Position numbers and translations under genes: made by a program. Shown in pieces: positions 16,716 through 20,185 of a stretch of 20,185 nt of DNA (position 1 is the stretch's first letter; each line of letters opens with the position of its first letter). The stretch is taken from NCBI GenBank assembly GCA_963977675.1, contig CAXBPY010000055.1:1-20185 (forward strand). The letters run 5' to 3'. The stretch is from CAXBPY01 sp003455275. Lineage in GTDB: Bacteria > Bacteroidota > Bacteroidia > Chitinophagales > UBA10324. The notes beneath the pieces are model-generated. The model did no database searches. It was not told the origin of the DNA and saw only the letters and a list, made by a program, of their open reading frames with translations.

Positions 16716-16910
16716 CGAAAAAATATTGTTTGCCCCGAAAGTATTCTCCTCATCGCTGCCAAGAAATCTTTCTTGGTTAAATTACCATTAAGCACCGATT
16801 ATGAAATGTATTTTTTGTATTCGTAGCTTAAAAAGGGAAAATTTTATCCTCGAATGTGGTTAATGTTTAGGTGGGAATTTGGCAACCTTGAATATATCAG
16901 CAATATTTTT
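16716..16910. other. Longest gene-free gap, upstream of the giant propeller gene
   Basis: This 195-bp AT-rich stretch should hold the promoter of the 12501-16715 gene. On the minus strand TACTTTCG (16736-16743) is one base off the Bacteroidota -7 consensus TAnnTTTG, but the nearest TTG upstream (16760-16762) is only 16 bp away, shorter than usual, so I do not call a promoter. A perfect small inverted repeat lies at 16759-16776. I see no T-tailed hairpin ending the 16911 gene and no coding frame. Confidence 0.4.
16759..16776. repeat. Perfect 8-bp inverted repeat in the gap
   Basis: CCAAGAAA at 16759-16766 pairs with TTTCTTGG at 16769-16776 around a 2-base centre. It is 44 bp upstream of the start of the giant propeller gene on the minus strand. 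With no T-run on the minus strand it is not a terminator for the gene upstream; it could be an operator-like palindrome or a 5' leader hairpin. Confidence 0.4.
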
Positions 16911-17462
16911 TCAGAGTTTACTTCTGTCAATTCTCTGTTCGTTAAAAGCATACCATCCCCAAATCACAGCTGTTAGTGCTGGAAAAATATATCCGCTTCC
17001 GTCGAGCACTCCGTTGCGCTCAAGGGGAATGTGACGGTAGAAATTTATTATCATGATAATTCTGGGAAGGCTGGCTAACACACTCATTACACGAAGCCAT
17101 TTTGGAAACTTATTGTAAAAAGCAGTGAGCCATAAACCCGGAATCAGAATTAGCCCGCCACTTACATAAGCAGATTCGGTGTCAACAGTAAGAGTTGTTT
17201 GAAGAGAAAAAAAAGTGGTCATACCGATGGATAATAGAATGAAACCCGATGCGCTGATATTTCGGTTTTCACTTGCTGCTTTTAAGCTAAACATGGCACA
17301 ACCGACTACATAAAACATATTCGCTAATTGCCACACTATCGTAGCGGCGAACAAAGAGTTTAAAACACTCGCAACAAATCCGCCGGCAATTCCAAGGAGA
17401 AAACATCCGATAAAACTTATAAATATTAATATCCCGAAATTGCGTTCCTCTGAGAGATTCAT
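16911..17462 (-). CDS. Polytopic membrane protein of unknown function
   Basis: A 183-residue protein with about six hydrophobic segments (near 9-30, 33-60, 70-88, 100-116, 121-141 and 155-172). Between the fourth and fifth lies KFPKWLRVMSVLASLP (118-133). I recognise no named family, but it is clearly related to the interrupted gene at 2999-3604: the shared features are the K-W-(L/V)-R-V...SLP motif, an AS/AG-GF...SIG or AISTG segment, and a C-terminal GYxxxxxTxxxW helix ending in a basic tail. It starts 3 bp after the stop of the fumarylacetoacetate hydrolase-family gene and is surely co-transcribed with it. No catalytic residues stand out. The ATG at 17460-17462 is the natural start. Confidence 0.8.
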   Translation of the reverse strand: MNLSEERNFGILIFISFIGCFLLGIAGGFVASVLNSLFAATIVWQLANMFYVVGCAMFSLKAASENRNISASGFILLSIGMTTFFSLQTTLTVDTESAYVSGGLILIPGLWLTAFYNKFPKWLRVMSVLASLPRIIMIINFYRHIPLERNGVLDGSGYIFPALTAVIWGWYAFNEQRIDRSKL

Positions 17463-17465
17463 TAT

Positions 17466-18077
17466 TTATTTTATTTCAAACTCAAGCAAACTATCGTTCT
17501 CAATAAATGCTTCAATCTTATCGCCAATGTTTACCTGACCAACTCCAACCGGAGTTCCGGTAAAAAGTAAATCACCCTTTTGTAAAGTGAAGAATGAAGA
17601 AATGTAACTGATCACTTTTTCCATTGGGAAAATTAAATCTTTAGTGTTGCCTTTTTGTTTCAGAGTTTTATTCTGATACATGCAGAAATTAATGTGATTG
17701 AGTTTTTTTATTTCGGTGACAGGAATCCATTTACCAACAACAGCCGATTGGTCGAATGCTTTTGAAATTTCCCACGGCAATCCTTTTGCTTTTTGTTTCG
17801 ATTGCAAATCGCGGGCAGTGAAATCAATCCCCACCGTAACGGCATCTATATATTTCGTAGCGAATTTTTCTTCGATGTTCTTTCCGTTTTTACCTATACG
17901 CAAAACAATTTCAGTTTCGTAGTGTAAGTCCTTGGTGAAGTCGGGAAAGTAAAATGGTTTGTTGTCTTTCAATAAAGCTGTTGCGGGCTTCATGAAAATA
18001 ACAGGAGCATCCGGAACTTCATTGTTCAGTTCTTTGGCGTGCTCAGTGTAATTTCTTCCTACACAAAATATTTTCAT
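17466..18077 (-). CDS. Fumarylacetoacetate hydrolase-family protein (acylpyruvate hydrolase-like)
   Basis: A 203-residue cytosolic enzyme made only of the FAH catalytic domain, similar in size to YcgM/FAHD1-type acylpyruvate hydrolases and oxaloacetate decarboxylases. The opening MKIFCVGRNYTEHAKEL is typical. Metal ligands expected from the family are Glu54 and Glu56 in LHYETE and Asp85 in VGIDFTARD; Lys106 lies in the WEISKAFDQSA segment, and FTGTPVGVG near the C-terminus closes the active site. It probably cleaves C-C bonds of acylpyruvates or decarboxylates oxaloacetate; the exact substrate cannot be told by eye. It is followed after 3 bp by the membrane-protein gene and preceded after 38 bp by the delta-60 protein gene. 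Start ATG 18075-18077 gives the conserved N-terminus. Confidence 0.9.
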   Translation of the reverse strand: MKIFCVGRNYTEHAKELNNEVPDAPVIFMKPATALLKDNKPFYFPDFTKDLHYETEIVLRIGKNGKNIEEKFATKYIDAVTVGIDFTARDLQSKQKAKGLPWEISKAFDQSAVVGKWIPVTEIKKLNHINFCMYQNKTLKQKGNTKDLIFPMEKVISYISSFFTLQKGDLLFTGTPVGVGQVNIGDKIEAFIENDSLLEFEIK

Positions 18078-18115
18078 TCGTTAAAAAAATTTGAGGCGAT
18101 GAAAATAAGAGTTCA

Positions 18116-19666
18116 TCACTCTTTTACCAGCTTGAAAGTTTTTCGTTGAAAAGAATTTGCAACAGTGAGAAAATACATTCCGTCAGCTAATTCACTTGCA
18201 TCAATTGTGGTTAGTGGTTCGTGGTTGTTGGTTAGGAATATCAATTCTCTTCCGAAAACATCTCTCAATTCGTATGCTGTATTCTCCCCGAACTGTGAAC
18301 TCCGAACCACCAACCAATCAGAAATAAGAGAAGGGAAAACAGTGAAATCATTTTCAGAAATATTTTCTGTTGAATTAATAATGACTGTGTCGTGTGGAAT
18401 TGTATCCACGCGAAACTGCACGAGCGAAATATCAGTGCCTGCAGGCCGCGCTGAAAAGCCGCACTCTATCAGTTTTCCGGAAGGAGTTACTGCAATGTCG
18501 TGACCATAATCATTTCCATTGTAAACATCCATTGTAATTTTTCCAGAGGGTGTAAGCGAAGTATCAACTATTCCATCAGCAGTGTAAAATGCAATTGCAA
18601 AATCACGCTCATTATTTTTCAGTGAACTTCCTGCTACAATAATTCTTGCGCTGCTGTCTATCAAAACAGAATATGCTTCTTCGTAAGCACTGTCGAAATC
18701 AGTGAGCACAATTCCATTTCCGTTTTCTCCGAAAGTGCTGTCAATCGTTCCATCCGTGTTAAATCTTATTGTAATAAAATCTTCGAGCAAGGAGTCAGTT
18801 GAAATGGTGAAGCCACTCAAAATAATTTTTCCATTGGGCTGAAGCACTAGTGCATTCGCAATTGCATAGGAAGCAGTATCAGCAAGAACATAAATTCCAT
18901 TAGAGTGAAAAGTTGAATCAAGTGAGCCATTGGAATTTAATCTAAGAATCATGATATCATCATTACCTGAGTTCACACTACCTGCAACAACAATTTTTCC
19001 GTCGGGTTGCAACACACACGCGTGGGCTTTGGTGAATGTGGAACCAATATGCTCTTTGGCAATTCCGTCAAAGTCAAATGTGCTGTCAGGAATTCCGCTA
19101 CCTGTAAGGCGAACCACACCTAAATCATATTGCGCATAACCGGCAGCTACAATTTTTCCATCGGGCTGAAAAAATACTGAATACGCAGGATCATTTCCAT
19201 TGCTAAGTGAAACGCTTGTGATACCATCTGTACCAAATGAAGAATCAAGATCGCCATTGGTTAAGTAGCGAACAAACGCCATATTGAAATCCCCGCCCAC
19301 TTTGGTGGAACCGACAATTACAATTTTTCCATCGGGTTGAAGTACTAATGCGTAACTCTTGTCTTTATCAATTCCTATTGCGGTTGTTTGAATTCCATCG
19401 TTGCTGAACGAAGTATCGAGTGTTCCATCAGTATTAAATCGTTCGATATAAATATCGAAATTCGGTCCGCTGTCAGCGTAACCTGTTACGACAATTTTCC
19501 CGTCGGGCTGAATGGCGAGTGAATATGCTTTATCAGTTTGCCCTGTGAGATCAACGCTCACTATTCCATCATTGGAAAAAGAACTGTCAGGCACAAGATG
19601 AAACTGAGCATTTGCATTTGCACAGAAAACTGAAATGAAAATCAGGAGGAGAATTTTCTTTTTCAT
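18116..19666 (-). CDS. Delta-60 repeat propeller protein with T9SS sorting domain
   Basis: A 516-residue secreted protein. Residues 1-20 are a signal peptide (MKKKILLLIFISVFCANANA). About 22-425 are seven delta-60-type repeats, each with an LDxSF-xx-DGI opening and a LQPDGKIVVAG core ending in RxNxDG; seven units suggest one seven-bladed propeller. Residues about 437-516 are a T9SS type-A sorting domain (FTVFPSLISDWLVV, LRDVFGREL, ELADGMYFLTV, KTFKLVKE). The last repeats are more divergent (DSSARIIVAG, TPSGKLIECG). I chose ATG 19664-19666 over an in-frame GTG two codons upstream. Surface or released location is expected; no enzyme domain. It follows the priA end by 42 bp and may be read from its transcript. 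The sorting domain carries two unusual heptad arrays at 18207-18317. Confidence 0.9.
   Translation of the reverse strand: MKKKILLLIFISVFCANANAQFHLVPDSSFSNDGIVSVDLTGQTDKAYSLAIQPDGKIVVTGYADSGPNFDIYIERFNTDGTLDTSFSNDGIQTTAIGIDKDKSYALVLQPDGKIVIVGSTKVGGDFNMAFVRYLTNGDLDSSFGTDGITSVSLSNGNDPAYSVFFQPDGKIVAAGYAQYDLGVVRLTGSGIPDSTFDFDGIAKEHIGSTFTKAHACVLQPDGKIVVAGSVNSGNDDIMILRLNSNGSLDSTFHSNGIYVLADTASYAIANALVLQPNGKIILSGFTISTDSLLEDFITIRFNTDGTIDSTFGENGNGIVLTDFDSAYEEAYSVLIDSSARIIVAGSSLKNNERDFAIAFYTADGIVDTSLTPSGKITMDVYNGNDYGHDIAVTPSGKLIECGFSARPAGTDISLVQFRVDTIPHDTVIINSTENISENDFTVFPSLISDWLVVRSSQFGENTAYELRDVFGRELIFLTNNHEPLTTIDASELADGMYFLTVANSFQRKTFKLVKE
18207..18317. repeat. Two complementary heptad arrays inside the T9SS sorting domain
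   Basis: On the plus strand 18207-18234 reads as four heptads (GTGGTTA, GTGGTTC, GTGGTTG, TTGGTTA) and 18290-18317 as four more (GAACTGT, GAACTCC, GAACCAC, CAACCAA). Segment 18209-18221 is the reverse complement of 18303-18315 at 12 of 13 positions; the odd pair is a G-U wobble in the mRNA. The arrays encode residues about 450-459 and 478-487, in variable loops either side of the conserved LRDVFGRE strand, and keep the frame. Confidence 0.6.
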
Positions 19667-19708
19667 GAACACAATGCTAAGAATTTTAATGAGTGAAAAG
19701 TGATTCGC

Positions 19709-20185
19709 TCACACCGGATCCACATCAACATCAATTCGCATGGCACTGTTGCCGTTCATTGCGAGAAGAAAATCGCGCTCCTGCATGATGACTGATTTTG
19801 CTTTTGTGATGAGCGAAGAATTTTTTTCCAGCTTGCACAGCAACTCGATGATGAATTGATTTTTGATTCGGTTGATATAGGGTTCAGCCGGACCAATCAA
19901 GCGATTACCTACAATAGCCATCAATGCTTTCGCTAAATCAACTGCCGCTTGCTGCGCACGAAGTTGCTCTTTATGACGAACAGAAATTTTTATCAATCGA
20001 GTGAAAGGCGGATAGCCAAATCGCTCGCGGTGAAGAATTTCCTGCTGATAAAATTCTGCATACTTCCGCTGCTGCACCCACTGAATCACAGGATGCTCCG
20101 GTCGTTCGGTTTGAAGAATCACCTTGCCGGAAATATTTTTTCTTCCCGCTCTCCCGCTCACTTGCTCCAGCATTTGATAGGCGCG
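19709..20185 (-). CDS. priA: Primosomal replication helicase PriA, C-terminal part (partial)
   Basis: The frame runs off the right edge; 158 C-terminal residues are visible, ending in TGA at 19709-19711. They begin RAYQMLEQVSGRAGR, helicase motif VI of PriA, followed by GKVILQTERPEHPVIQW, an EFYQQEILHRERFGYPPF segment that is diagnostic of PriA, and the C-terminal domain (RLIGPAEPYINRIKNQF, ending MRIDVDVDPV). PriA restarts stalled replication forks by binding the branched DNA, unwinding it and loading the primosome. The zinc-binding module and Walker motifs lie outside the window. It is the first gene in this direction of a same-strand run with the delta-60 protein. Confidence 0.95.
   Translation of the reverse strand, partial: RAYQMLEQVSGRAGRKNISGKVILQTERPEHPVIQWVQQRKYAEFYQQEILHRERFGYPPFTRLIKISVRHKEQLRAQQAAVDLAKALMAIVGNRLIGPAEPYINRIKNQFIIELLCKLEKNSSLITKAKSVIMQERDFLLAMNGNSAMRIDVDVDPV

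Overview
The window looks like a chromosomal segment of a member of the Bacteroidota. The evidence is three secreted proteins with C-terminal type IX secretion (T9SS) sorting domains, a SusC/TonB-type outer-membrane receptor fragment, a DUF2490-type barrel, a fused alpha-beta 2-oxoacid dehydrogenase E1, AT-rich spacers and few Shine-Dalgarno sequences. All genes lie on the minus strand except the receptor fragment at the left edge. I see no tRNA, rRNA, CRISPR array, transposase, integrase or attachment site. No gap exceeds 200 bases.

Layout by region. (a) 1-753 is the 3' end of a TonB-dependent receptor gene on the plus strand, closed by a strong hairpin terminator at 769-810 that separates it from the convergent minus-strand genes. 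(b) 877-3604 holds the fused E1 and, 34 bp upstream of it, a small polytopic membrane-protein gene interrupted by an in-frame TAG at codon 7. (c) 3637-9031 is a tightly packed run transcribed right to left: P-loop NTPase, ABC exporter-type half-transporter, lipoprotein, secreted YD-repeat-like protein, DUF2490-like outer-membrane barrel and exported isoaspartyl peptidase. Junctions are 4-bp overlaps, a 17-bp overlap, or 3-5 bp gaps. The predicted products sit in the cytosol, inner membrane, periplasm and outer membrane, so this is the best candidate here for an undescribed system. (d) 9058-16715 holds two paralogous giant T9SS cargo proteins built from SBBP-type beta-propeller repeats, with a small exported protein between them. 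Each has sixteen repeats that read as two matched eight-repeat propellers; the larger adds five PKD-like domains. (e) 16911-18077 is a two-gene unit of a second membrane protein, paralogous to the interrupted one, and a fumarylacetoacetate hydrolase-family enzyme. (f) 18116-19666 is a third T9SS cargo, made of seven delta-60-type repeats. (g) 19709-20185 is the C-terminal end of primosomal helicase PriA.

Functional themes are protein export to the cell surface (three propeller-type T9SS cargos), an envelope-spanning ABC-centred operon of unknown substrate, and ordinary metabolism (branched-chain 2-oxoacid oxidation, acylpyruvate hydrolysis, isoaspartyl peptide hydrolysis). Family names come from recognising sequence motifs by eye; no database search was run.
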